DNA of 64,000 nt from Kitasatospora sp. SUK 42 (GTDB taxonomy: Bacteria > Actinomycetota > Actinomycetes > Streptomycetales > Streptomycetaceae), in the NCBI RefSeq assembly GCF_015776785.2, contig NZ_LFMD02000002.1:508991-572990 (forward strand). Direction: 5' to 3'. Position numbers and translations under genes: made by a program. Shown here one piece after another: positions 1 to 10,476 of this stretch (the stretch's first letter is position 1; each line of letters opens with the position of its first letter). A model generated the notes under the pieces. The model was not told the DNA's origin. It was given only the letters and a program-made list of their open reading frames with translations, and made no database searches.

Positions 1-2514
<2,514 letters not shown>

Positions 2515-2546
2515 TTCTCGCTCCTCCTCCTGGGCAAACGCCCGAA

Positions 2547-2657
2547 GTGCCCTGAAAAATCCGGGCACCGCTGGTTCGTCATTCCGGTGTGCGGGCAGGC
2601 GGAGACCTCGCCTGCTTGCGCACGGTTTGTAGTGTTCTGTGCCCAGTTTTCGGGCAC
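2547..2657 (-). other. Pair of GTGCCC/GGGCAC hairpins in the nrdR-nrdJ gap
   Basis: The nrdR-nrdJ gap (2515-2748) has no gene. It holds two inverted repeats with the same 6-bp arms, GTGCCC and GGGCAC: one at 2547-2568 with a 10-nt loop and one at 2639-2657 with a 7-nt loop. A third short repeat, GGGC-aaac-GCCC, lies at 2532-2543 just before the nrdJ ribosome binding site. Transcribed leftward, these could fold in the nrdJ leader and tune read-through or translation. No T-tract follows, so intrinsic termination is not obvious. Function is inferred only. Confidence 0.4.
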
Positions 2658-2748
2658 GCGTGAGCCCCGTGGGGCCCGTGTGGTGCTGGCGGCCCCGATG
2701 GGGCCTGCGTTGTGTTGGCTGGGAGGGCCCGGAAGGGCCCGGCGCCGC

Positions 2749-3246
2749 CTAGGGCGCGGTGGCGGGAACGGACACGCAGGTGCAGTCCGCCTCGGTGGCG
2801 GGCCGCTCGCCGCGGAGTTCCGCGATGGCGGCCTCGAAGTCCTCCAGTCCGTCGTACGCCTGGTACACGCTGGCGAAGCGCAGGTAGGCGACCACGTCGA
2901 GCTCCTTGAGCGGTCCGAGTATGGCCAGCCCCACGTCGTGGGTGGTCAGCTCGGCGTTGCCGCTGGCGCGCACGCACTCCTCGACCCGCTGCCCGAGCTG
3001 GGCGAGGGCGTCCTCGGTGACCGGGCGGCCCTGACAGGCCTTGCGGACTCCGGTGATGACCTTCTGCCGGGAGAAGGGCTCGGTGACGCCGCTGCGCTTG
3101 ATGACCATGAGCGCGGCCGTCTCCACGGTGGTGAAACGGCGGCCGCAGTCCGGGCACTGTCGACGACGGCGGATGCAGCTGCCGTCCTCGGTGGTCCGGC
3201 TGTCGACAACGCGGCTGTCGGAGTGCCGGCAGAAGGGGCAGTGCAC
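2749..3246 (-). CDS. nrdR: Transcriptional repressor NrdR
   Basis: ATP/dATP-sensing repressor of ribonucleotide reductase genes. 165 residues, the normal length. The N-terminal zinc ribbon is visible (HCPFCRH near residue 2 and [11 protein letters not shown] near residues 30-40), followed by an ATP-cone ([16 protein letters not shown]). The start is GTG at 3246-3244 with GGAGGG eight bases upstream; longer in-frame starts exist, but only this one puts the CPxC ribbon at the N-terminus as in the family. It lies upstream of nrdJ and divergent from lexA. Two NrdR-type boxes sit 88-134 bp upstream, which suggests autoregulation of the nrdRJ unit. Confidence 0.95.
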   Translation of the reverse strand: MHCPFCRHSDSRVVDSRTTEDGSCIRRRRQCPDCGRRFTTVETAALMVIKRSGVTEPFSRQKVITGVRKACQGRPVTEDALAQLGQRVEECVRASGNAELTTHDVGLAILGPLKELDVVAYLRFASVYQAYDGLEDFEAAIAELRGERPATEADCTCVSVPATAP

Positions 3247-3333
3247 CTCGGGATCCCTCCCTGGCAGGACGTGCGGACCGGTTGAGTCTAAGCGATGCAC
3301 CCCCGGCCTCGCCAAGCTGATCATGCGACGCGA

Positions 3334-3380
3334 CCACTAGTACTGGGCACGGAGAGGACTGTAGCCACTACATCTAGGAC
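3334..3380 (-). promoter_or_regulatory. Two tandem NrdR boxes
   Basis: Two imperfect 16-bp palindromes, CCACTAGTACTGGGCA (3334-3349) and CCACTACATCTAGGAC (3365-3380), resemble the NrdR consensus acaCwAtATaTwGtgt. Their starts are 31 bp apart, three helical turns, which is the known spacing for cooperative NrdR binding. They lie upstream of nrdR. The assignment rests on pattern, spacing and position. Confidence 0.65.
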
Positions 3381-3442
3381 TCTGGGGGAAGTGACACCCC
3401 TGGCGTGTCGGCGCCGATTAGACTTCCGGAGTCGACATCCGG

Positions 3443-3458
3443 TCGAACATTTACTCGA
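3443..3458. promoter_or_regulatory. Degenerate SOS-box-like element upstream of the lexA promoter
   Basis: TCGAACATTTACTCGA matches the actinobacterial LexA operator TCGAAC-N4-GTTCGA except for two bases in the right arm. It lies about 48 bp upstream of the better lexA SOS box and between lexA and nrdR. It could be a weak second operator serving either gene, or chance. Confidence 0.35.
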
Positions 3459-3472
3459 TGTACAACAAAGCC

Positions 3473-3521
3473 TTGATCGAGTCAGCCAACTCCCGAATAA
3501 TTCACTCGAACGTGTGTTTGG
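3473..3521 (+). promoter_or_regulatory. lexA promoter with SOS box
   Basis: A -35-like TTGATC (3473-3478) and a -10-like AATAAT (3496-3501) are separated by 17 bp. Five bases downstream is TCGAACGTGTGTTTGG (3506-3521), which keeps the GAAC-N4-GTTT core of the SOS box. LexA bound here would cover the start region, the classic autorepression arrangement. The lexA start codon is 68 bp further on. Confidence 0.75.
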
Positions 3522-3588
3522 CGCAACCTTTCGATAGGAGGTGCGTTGGGCTGGAAAAGGGAGAGGACAGCCGTCGAGAGGGGCCGCC

Positions 3589-4470
3589 GTGAACACCATC
3601 GAAAGCAACACCATCCCGGTGCAGGAACACTCCCAGTTCAAGGTGGGGCAGCGCACCACGAATCAGCAGAGCGTGGACATCAGCATGGACCGTAGCGAAG
3701 ACCCCCGACTCTCCGGACCGGCCCTTTCCACCGCCAGCCGGGTTCCCGACCAGCCGATCGAACACTCCTCCGGGATGGACGACAACCACGCCTCCCCGGC
3801 CCGCGCGATGCCCGGCCGCCCCCCCGGCATCCGTACCGACGAGGCCGGCCTCACCGAGCGCCAGCGCCGGGTGATCGAGGTCATCCGCGACTCCGTGCAG
3901 CGCCGGGGCTACCCGCCGTCCATGCGCGAGATCGGCCAGGCCGTCGGCCTGTCCAGCACCTCCTCGGTCGCCCACCAGCTGATGGCCCTGGAGCGCAAGG
4001 GCTTCCTCCGCCGGGATCCGCACCGTCCGCGCGCCTACGAGGTCCGCGGCGTCGAGGTGGCCCGCCCCAACACCGCCGAGACGGCCGGCCGCCCGTCCAC
4101 CTCGTACGTGCCGCTGGTCGGCCGGATCGCCGCCGGCGGGCCCATCCTGGCCGAGCAGACGGTCGAGGACGTCTTCCCGCTGCCCCGCCAACTGGTCGGC
4201 GAGGGCGAGCTGTTCGCGCTCACCGTGCGCGGCGACTCGATGATCGAGGCGGCCATCTGCGACGGCGACTGGGTCACCGTGCGCCGCCAGCCGGTCGCCG
4301 AGAACGGCGACATCGTGGCCGCGATGATCGACGGCGAGGCCACCGTCAAGCGGCTCAAGCGCGAGGACGGCCGGATCTGGCTGATGCCGCACAACCCGGC
4401 GTACGAGCCGATCAACGGCGACAACGCGACCATCCTGGGCAAGGTCGTCGCGGTCCTGCGCCGCCTCTGA
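3589..4470 (+). CDS. lexA: SOS repressor LexA
   Basis: Self-cleaving repressor of the DNA-damage regulon. The winged helix ([18 protein letters not shown], about residues 87-153) is followed by the S24 peptidase domain: cleavage site Ala182-Gly183 in GRIAAGGPI, nucleophile Ser217 in RGDSM, general base Lys254 in ATVKRL. The GTG at 3589 is chosen because GAGAGGGG lies just upstream. It gives 293 residues with a roughly 85-residue Ser/Pro-rich leader, longer than usual; ATG codons at 3685 or 3775 would give 261 or 231 residues but have no clear ribosome site. Divergent from nrdR and preceded by an SOS box. Confidence 0.95.
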   Translation: MNTIESNTIPVQEHSQFKVGQRTTNQQSVDISMDRSEDPRLSGPALSTASRVPDQPIEHSSGMDDNHASPARAMPGRPPGIRTDEAGLTERQRRVIEVIRDSVQRRGYPPSMREIGQAVGLSSTSSVAHQLMALERKGFLRRDPHRPRAYEVRGVEVARPNTAETAGRPSTSYVPLVGRIAAGGPILAEQTVEDVFPLPRQLVGEGELFALTVRGDSMIEAAICDGDWVTVRRQPVAENGDIVAAMIDGEATVKRLKREDGRIWLMPHNPAYEPINGDNATILGKVVAVLRRL

Positions 4471-4522
4471 CGGCACGGGCCGCACGGGCGGCACGAACGG
4501 CGTGGACGGCACACGACCGGAA

Positions 4523-4553
4523 GGGGCTCCACCGCGATCCCGCGGGGAGCCCC
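4523..4553. terminator. Bidirectional terminator between lexA and dinG
   Basis: Thirteen paired bases: GGGGCTCC plus CCGCG pair with CGCGG plus GGAGCCCC, with one bulged A (4531) and a 4-nt loop. It lies between the convergent lexA and dinG ends. No long T-tract, as is common for actinomycete terminators. Confidence 0.8.
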
Positions 4554-4583
4554 TCCGTCGTTCCAGGACCGCTGCCGGTCCGC

Positions 4584-6692
4584 TCAGCCCCGCTTCACCA
4601 CCGGCCGCACCGGCGGCGCCGAGGCGTCGATCGCCGCCAGCGAGCGGCGCACCTGGTTGCGGTCCGTGGTGTACCAGAACTCCGGCATCGAGGACCGGAA
4701 GAAGCCCCCGTACCGCTTGGTCTCCACCCGCGGGTCGAGCACCGCCACGATGCCCCGGTCGTCCGCCGCACGCACCAGCCGGCCCGCGCCCTGCGCCATC
4801 AGCAGCGCCGCGTGCGTCGCCGCGACCGCCATGAAGCCGTTGCCGCCGTGCTGTTCCACGTCCTTCTGGCGGGCGCTCATCAGCGGGTCGTCCGGCCGCG
4901 GGAAGGGGATGCGGTCCATCACGACCAACTGGCAGGCCGAGCCGGGCACGTCCACGCCCTGCCAGAGCGAGAGCGTGCCGAACAGACAGGTGGTGGCGTC
5001 CGAGGCGAACTCGCGGATCAACTCGCCCAGGGTGTCCTCCCCCTGGAGCAGGATCCGGTTGTCCAGCCGCTCCCGCATCGCCTCCGCGGCCGCCTGGGCG
5101 CCGCGCATCGAGGAGAACAGGCCCAGCGTCCGCCCGCCGGCCGCGCCGATCAGCTCGGCCAACTCGTCCAGCATGTCCGGCCGTTCGGGATCGCGCCCGG
5201 GGTCGGCGAGGTGCTTGGCGACGTACAGGATGCCCTGCTTGGGGTACTTGAACGGCGAGCCGACGTCGATCCCGCGCCAGGACGGGACGGCGTCCTCCCC
5301 GAAGCCGGGTTCGGGGTTATCCCCCGGCGTGCGCTCGTCCGGCAGCCTGGTCTCCTTGGGCAGGCCGAGCGAGCCGGCCACGCCGTTGAAGTCCCCGCCG
5401 AGCTTGAGGGTGGCCGAGGTGAGGACGACCGAGCGCTCCTTGTACAGCCCCTCGCGCAGCAGCCCGGACACGCTCAGCGGCGCGACCCGCAGCGAGGCGG
5501 TGCCCAGCCCGTAGCGGTCGCTGCGCTCGATCCAGACCACGTCGTACTCGGAGCCCTCCAGCAGCCGCTCGGCGGTCTCGTGCAGCGTCTCGGCCGAGGC
5601 CATCGCCTGCTTGCGCACCGCGTCCTCGTCACTGAGGCCCTTGTCGCGGGTCTCCCCGAGCGAGGTGATCACCTGGCGGGAGGCGTCCCGGATCGCGGTG
5701 ACCGCGTACGCCAGGTACTCGGGCAGCTCTTCGACCCGGCCGGGCTGGGCGGTCTCCATCAGGCCGTGGTAGTTCTCGGCGGCGGCCTGCAGGGCGTCCA
5801 CGGCCTTCTCGTTGGCCAGCCGGGCGGCCCGCTTGACCGCCCGGTTGACCGCGCCGACGGTCAGCTCGGCGGTGGCCGCGCCGGTGACCCGGTTGACCAG
5901 CTCGTGCGCCTCGTCCACGATCAGCAGCCCGTGCTCGGGCAGCACCGGCGCGCCCTCGATCGCGTCGATCGCGAGCATCGCGTGGTTGGTGACCACGACG
6001 TCCGCCAGCTTGGCCCGCTCCCGGGCCTTCTCCGCGAAGCACTCCTGCCCGTACGCGCAGCGGGTGGCGCCCAGGCACTCCTTGGAGGTGACCGACAGCT
6101 GGGCCCAGGCCTTGTCCGAGACGCCGGGGCTCAGGTCGTCCCGGTCGCCGGTCTCGGTCTCGTCCGCCCAGTCGCGCAGCCGCAGCACGTCCTGTCCGAG
6201 CTTGCCGGTCGGCCCGCCGAGCGCGTCCACCGGGTCGAACAGGCCCTCGCCCTCGTCGCTCGGGGTGCCCTCGTTGGCCCGGTGCAGGCAGAGGTAGTTG
6301 GAGCGTCCCTTGAGCATCGCGAACAGCGGGCGGCGGCGCAGCACCGGGTGCAGCGCATCGACCGTACGCGGCAAGTCCCGCTCCACCAGCTGGCGTTGCA
6401 GTGCCAGGGTGGCGGTGGCGACCACCACGCGGTCCCCGTGGGCGAGCGCGGGCACCAGGTAGGCGAGAGACTTCCCGGTGCCGGTGCCGGCCTGGACGAG
6501 GAGGTGCTCGCTGTGGTCGACCGCGTCGGCGACGGCCTCGGCCATCCGCAGCTGGCCGGGGCGCTCCACACCGCCGACGGCCTCCACCGCGGCGTGCAGC
6601 AGCTCGGGGATCCGCGAGCGCGGGACGGCGACGGCTTCCTCGGCCTCGTCGCCGAGGTCCGTCGCGGGCTGGGGTTCGGAGTCGTTCGTCAT
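4584..6692 (-). CDS. dinG: DinG/XPD-type ATP-dependent DNA helicase
   Basis: Superfamily 2 5'-3' DNA helicase of the DinG/Rad3 type, 702 residues. The Walker A motif is QAGTGTGKS (residues 67-75) and the DEAH box is at 260-263 (LLIVDEAHEL). Between them are four cysteines, C135, C206, C212 and C218, with the spacing of the [4Fe-4S] cluster domain of XPD/DinG helicases. The ATG at 6692 lies 12 bp after the stop of the upstream siderophore synthetase gene, on the same strand, so transcription from the siderophore operon could continue into it. No SOS box was seen directly upstream. It is convergent with lexA across a strong terminator. Confidence 0.9.
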   Translation of the reverse strand: MTNDSEPQPATDLGDEAEEAVAVPRSRIPELLHAAVEAVGGVERPGQLRMAEAVADAVDHSEHLLVQAGTGTGKSLAYLVPALAHGDRVVVATATLALQRQLVERDLPRTVDALHPVLRRRPLFAMLKGRSNYLCLHRANEGTPSDEGEGLFDPVDALGGPTGKLGQDVLRLRDWADETETGDRDDLSPGVSDKAWAQLSVTSKECLGATRCAYGQECFAEKARERAKLADVVVTNHAMLAIDAIEGAPVLPEHGLLIVDEAHELVNRVTGAATAELTVGAVNRAVKRAARLANEKAVDALQAAAENYHGLMETAQPGRVEELPEYLAYAVTAIRDASRQVITSLGETRDKGLSDEDAVRKQAMASAETLHETAERLLEGSEYDVVWIERSDRYGLGTASLRVAPLSVSGLLREGLYKERSVVLTSATLKLGGDFNGVAGSLGLPKETRLPDERTPGDNPEPGFGEDAVPSWRGIDVGSPFKYPKQGILYVAKHLADPGRDPERPDMLDELAELIGAAGGRTLGLFSSMRGAQAAAEAMRERLDNRILLQGEDTLGELIREFASDATTCLFGTLSLWQGVDVPGSACQLVVMDRIPFPRPDDPLMSARQKDVEQHGGNGFMAVAATHAALLMAQGAGRLVRAADDRGIVAVLDPRVETKRYGGFFRSSMPEFWYTTDRNQVRRSLAAIDASAPPVRPVVKRG

Positions 6693-6704
6693 GACCCTTC
6701 CACC

Positions 6705-8528
6705 CTACGGGGCGGGGGCGACAATCCGGTCCCGCCCAGCGGGAAGGCGCACGTCCACGTCCACCAGCGCGTTGGGCACGGTGCCGTGCCGGGCGGCGTG
6801 CGGGCGGTGCGGGCGGTCCTGGTAACCGTCCAGCAGCAGCCGGTTGCGGTTGAGGCAGAGCCGGGTGATCCGGGGCCGGAACAGGTCGAACAGCTCGAAG
6901 CGCTCGCCCAGCTCGGGGAAGCGCTCCTGGTAGCGGAGGATCTCGGCGCGCAGCAGGGCCCAGAACTCGGCCTCGGGCAGGCCGGTCTGCGCCTCCACCA
7001 GCGGGGCGAGGTAGCGGAAGACGCCGATGAACAGCCCGGAGTGGATGAACTGGCACAGGCCCTGCGGATTGTCCCGCAGCAGCACGTCGGCGACCTCGGC
7101 GGGCACGCCGCGCAGTTCGGGCAGGTCCCGGTCGCTGAGGTTGACGTCGTCGACGAAGTCCTTGACCGCGAGCCTGGTCGGGACGTCCCGCTCGTCGAAG
7201 ACCACGATGGCGTTCTCGCCGTGCGGGGAGAAGACCAGCCCGTAGCGGTAGAGGAAGTGCAGCAGCGGCGGCAGCATCGCGGCGAACAGCCGGCCGGTCC
7301 AGTCGGCGGGGGTGAGGCCGGAGCGGGCGATCAGCTCGGCGGTGAGCGCCCGCCCGTCGGAGCCGGACTGCAGCAGGGCGGCGAGGGTGCGGGCGCGCTC
7401 GCCGCGGTCGAGGAAGGGGCCGAGCGGTTCGCGCCAGATCGCGCCGAGCAGTTCCTTGTACTGGTACGGCGACTCGGGCATCACCCGGTAGACCGGGTGG
7501 TCGACGGTGACGGAGGCGATCTCGCCGAGCAGGATCACCCGGCACTCCTCCCGCAGGTACGGGTCGGCGTCGCGCAGCCCGTGCAGCCAGGCGGTGACGG
7601 CGGGTGCGGCGAGGGTGCGCTCGGTGGGCAGGCCGCGCCAGACCAGGGTGTTGAGGATCGACAGCGGCAGCTTGACGGTGCAGCGCTCGGGGTGGGCGGT
7701 GTTGAAGAAGGAGCGGATGGACTGCTGGGGCAGCCGTGGGTCGCCGTCCGAGGGCAGCGGGACGATCTCGCCGGAGGCGATCCAGGGCGCGAACAGCGGC
7801 AGGATCGTCTCGTCCCACTGCCAGGGGTGCACGGGCAGCAGCAGGTAGTCGTCGGCGTCCGGGCCGAGCGGGGCGCGCAGCGCGTCCACGTCGTCCAGCT
7901 CGCGGGCGTACAGCTGCTCGGGGCGTTCCAGGCCGGGCACGCCCCGGTACTGGGCGAGCCGGCGGTGGACGGCGATCCAGGGCAGCGGGCGCGGGCTGCG
8001 GGCCTCCGGGGTCCAGCGGGCGACGTCGGTGGCGGAGAAGCCGATCCGGCCCTTGCTGGGGACGATCCACGGGTGGCCGCCCTGGCGCCCCTCCAGCGCG
8101 GTGTGGTCGAGCTCGGCGAGTTCGGCGGCGGTGAGCTCGGTGGCGAGCTGGCGGGCGTCCGCGGTCAGGGTGGCGGAGAGCTCGCGGATCAGGTGGGCGG
8201 TGGTCTCCCCGCGCATCCCGAGGGTCTGCCGGGCGTACGGGAGGAAGCGCAACGGGTCCAGGCCGTCCGGGTGGGAGCAGTGGACGGACTCCGGGTCGAC
8301 CTGCCAGCCGTCGTACGCGCCGCGCCGGGCGGTGAAGCGGTACTCGGCCTCGGGCAGCTTGAGCCGGTACTCGCCGGCGGTGGCCCCGGGGACGGGCGTG
8401 AGCAGGTCCTCGTAGGCGAACTCGCCGAGCATCTTGGCCAGCAGGGCGCGGCCGGCCCGCCGCCAGTGCCCGGCGGTGAGGTGCGGGGGCAGGTACAGCG
8501 GCGGTTCAGCGGCCGACGGTTGCGGCAC
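6705..8528 (-). CDS. IucA/IucC-family NIS siderophore synthetase (type C/DesD-like)
   Basis: ATP-dependent NRPS-independent siderophore synthetase that joins a carboxylate to an amine or hydroxylamine. 607 residues, normal for the family. Family motifs are GHPWIVPSKGRIGFS, LLPVHPWQWDE, the ATP-site segment KLPLSILNTLVWRGLPTE, and SPHGENAIVVF followed by KDFVDDV. The wording is closest to DesD/IucC (type C), so it probably performs the second condensation or acts iteratively. The start is GTG at 8528 with AGGAG eight bases upstream; it overlaps the end of the hydroxylase gene by 23 bp. Last biosynthetic gene of the operon, with dinG 12 bp downstream. Confidence 0.9.
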   Translation of the reverse strand: MPQPSAAEPPLYLPPHLTAGHWRRAGRALLAKMLGEFAYEDLLTPVPGATAGEYRLKLPEAEYRFTARRGAYDGWQVDPESVHCSHPDGLDPLRFLPYARQTLGMRGETTAHLIRELSATLTADARQLATELTAAELAELDHTALEGRQGGHPWIVPSKGRIGFSATDVARWTPEARSPRPLPWIAVHRRLAQYRGVPGLERPEQLYARELDDVDALRAPLGPDADDYLLLPVHPWQWDETILPLFAPWIASGEIVPLPSDGDPRLPQQSIRSFFNTAHPERCTVKLPLSILNTLVWRGLPTERTLAAPAVTAWLHGLRDADPYLREECRVILLGEIASVTVDHPVYRVMPESPYQYKELLGAIWREPLGPFLDRGERARTLAALLQSGSDGRALTAELIARSGLTPADWTGRLFAAMLPPLLHFLYRYGLVFSPHGENAIVVFDERDVPTRLAVKDFVDDVNLSDRDLPELRGVPAEVADVLLRDNPQGLCQFIHSGLFIGVFRYLAPLVEAQTGLPEAEFWALLRAEILRYQERFPELGERFELFDLFRPRITRLCLNRNRLLLDGYQDRPHRPHAARHGTVPNALVDVDVRLPAGRDRIVAPAP

Positions 8529-9894
8529 GGGTCAGCTCCTGGGGGCGGGGGACGGCGGGGGTGGGTTGTGCGCGACCGGCGGGGGCGGGCGGCGCGAAGC
8601 CGGTCCAGGCGGTGCGGTCGGGCAGCCGGTGGACGGTCCGGCCGGTGACGGCGTTGAGGATGACCGCGGCCCGATGGGCGCCGAGGCCGAGGTCGGGGGT
8701 GCCGACGCCGTGGGTGTGCAGTTCGGCGTTCTGGACGTAGAGGCCGCCGGTGAGTTCGGGCCGGGTGGCGACCCGGTGGTCGAGGTCGACCCGGTAGCGC
8801 CCGGCCTCGTCCCAGTCGATCAGGTGGGCGAGCGGTTCCAGCGCGGCCGGGCGGGCGGCGCGGTAGCCGGTGGCGAGCACCACGGCGTCGGTGCGCAGCA
8901 CGTGTTCGGTGCCGGAGTCGGTGTGCCGGCAGCGCAGTTCGAGGCCGCCGCAGGGGCCGGGGCGGGCGTCGTCGACGGCGGTGCCGGGGGTGATCTCGAC
9001 CGGGGCGGTGTCGATCGCGCGGCCGATGGTGCGCTCGTAGAGGTGGTCGTGGATCTCGGCGAGGGTCTCGGCGCTGGCGGCCTTGTGCAGCTGCCACTGG
9101 GCGGCGACCAGGGCGTCCCGGACGGGGGCGGGCAGGCTGTGGAAGTAGCGGGTGTAGTCGGGGGTGAAGTGCTCCAGGCCGAGCTTGGAGTACTCCATCG
9201 GCGCGAGCGCCCTGGTCCGGGTGAGCCAGCGCAGCCGGACGCCGTCGTCGTGGCGGCGCAGCAGGTCGAGGAAGACCTCGGCGCCGGACTGTCCGCTGCC
9301 GACCACGGTGATGTCCCGGACGTCGGCGAGGCCGTCGCGGCGGTCCAGGTAGTCGGCGGAGTGGAAGGCGCCCGGGTGGCCGGCCAGGGCGGCGAAGGCC
9401 TCGGGCAGCACGGGCCGGGTGCCGACGCCGAGGGCGAGGTTGCGGGCCCGTGCGGTGGAGCGCCGGCCGGTCTCGGTGTCGGTCAGTTCGGCCCGGAACA
9501 GGCCGTCCTCCCAGTGCAGCGCGGTGACCTCGGTGCCGAAGCGGCAGTTGGCGAGCCGCTCGGCGGCCCAGCGGCAGTAGTGGTCGTACTCGCGCCGGGG
9601 CAGCTGGAAGCGTTCGGCGAAGTAGAACGGGAACAGCCGGTCCTGTGCGCGCAGGTAGTTGAGGAAGGACCACGGGCTGGTCGGGTCGACCAGGGAGACC
9701 AGGTCGGCGAGGAAGGGCACCTGCATCCGGGCTCCGTCCACCAGCATGCCGTGGTGCCAGCGGAACTCCGGGCGCTGGTCGCAGAAGAGCGTGCGCAGGC
9801 CGGGTACGGGCTCGGCGAGTGCGGCGAGCGAGAGGTTGAACGGGCCGATGCCGACGCCGAGCAGGTCGTACGGAGGGGGTGTCGAGGTGTCCAC
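8506..9894 (-). CDS. FAD-dependent lysine/ornithine/diamine N-hydroxylase (IucD family)
   Basis: Flavin N-monooxygenase that makes the hydroxylamine later acylated to a hydroxamate iron ligand. 462 residues. The FAD motif GVGIGPFNLSLAAL is at residues 13-26, the NADPH motif VVGSGQSGAEV lies in the middle, and the ATGYR motif typical of class B N-hydroxylating monooxygenases is near the C-terminal third. The GTG start at 9894 lies 9 bp after the acyltransferase stop. Whether it uses lysine, ornithine or cadaverine cannot be read from sequence. No amino-acid decarboxylase is in the operon, which favours lysine unless cadaverine comes from elsewhere, such as a desferrioxamine locus. Confidence 0.9.
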   Translation of the reverse strand: MDTSTPPPYDLLGVGIGPFNLSLAALAEPVPGLRTLFCDQRPEFRWHHGMLVDGARMQVPFLADLVSLVDPTSPWSFLNYLRAQDRLFPFYFAERFQLPRREYDHYCRWAAERLANCRFGTEVTALHWEDGLFRAELTDTETGRRSTARARNLALGVGTRPVLPEAFAALAGHPGAFHSADYLDRRDGLADVRDITVVGSGQSGAEVFLDLLRRHDDGVRLRWLTRTRALAPMEYSKLGLEHFTPDYTRYFHSLPAPVRDALVAAQWQLHKAASAETLAEIHDHLYERTIGRAIDTAPVEITPGTAVDDARPGPCGGLELRCRHTDSGTEHVLRTDAVVLATGYRAARPAALEPLAHLIDWDEAGRYRVDLDHRVATRPELTGGLYVQNAELHTHGVGTPDLGLGAHRAAVILNAVTGRTVHRLPDRTAWTGFAPPAPAGRAQPTPAVPRPQELTRAATVGR

Positions 9895-9903
9895 AGGGGT
9901 GTC

Positions 9904-10476
9904 CTAGGCGGGAAGTGCGGGGGGTAGGGCCCGGTCGCGGACCATCAGGGCGGCGCGCTTGCCGGGCAGGTCGAGTTCGGCGGCGGCCCGGAATCCGGCC
10001 CGTTCGAAGGCCCGGACGGAGCGCCGGTTGCGCACGTCCGGTTCGGCCAGCACCCGTTCGCAGGCCTCGCACTGACGGAGGATCAGTTCGGTCAGTGCGG
10101 CCAGCAGTACGGCGCCCAGGCCGCGGCCGCGGCGGGTGGCGGGGCCGAGCAGCAGGTGCACGCCGGTGTCGTGCGGCCGGGCCCGGTAGTGCCGGGCGAG
10201 CGGGTCGAGGTCGGCGCGGTAGACCTCCCAGTAGCTCATCGGCACGCCGTCGAGCAGGCCGAGGCAGGGCACGCTGCGGCCGTCGCCGTCGAGTTGGGCC
10301 CGGACGTGCCGTTCGGTGACGGCGGGCGGCCCGGCGAGCTCCCAGAACTCGTCGACCTCGGGGTCGTTCATCCATCCGGCGAGCAGCTCCAGGTCGGCGG
10401 GCAGCCGGACCGGGCTGAGCCTGAACTCGCCGGCCGGGGTGGGGACGGCGCCCCACCCGGGCAGGTCGTCCAGCAT
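9904..10476 (-). CDS. GNAT acyltransferase for siderophore hydroxylamine (IucB/Acetyltransf_8 type)
   Basis: 190-residue GNAT protein of the siderophore acetyltransferase group. It shows the N-terminal GEFRLSPVRL start, an acceptor-side WMNDPEVDEFWELAG segment, an acyl-CoA loop with RRGRGLG, and a C-terminal NRRSVRAFERAGF. Expected role: acylation, probably acetylation, of the N-hydroxylated amine to form the hydroxamate. The ATG at 10476 overlaps the stop of the upstream synthetase gene as TGATG, indicating translational coupling. The chain length of the acyl group cannot be inferred. Confidence 0.88.
   Translation of the reverse strand: MLDDLPGWGAVPTPAGEFRLSPVRLPADLELLAGWMNDPEVDEFWELAGPPAVTERHVRAQLDGDGRSVPCLGLLDGVPMSYWEVYRADLDPLARHYRARPHDTGVHLLLGPATRRGRGLGAVLLAALTELILRQCEACERVLAEPDVRNRRSVRAFERAGFRAAAELDLPGKRAALMVRDRALPPALPA

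Noticed and set aside
3361..3370. AGCCACTA resembling the B12 box of a cobalamin riboswitch
   Set aside because: It is on the plus strand, away from nrdRJ, and falls within an NrdR box. No other riboswitch elements are visible.
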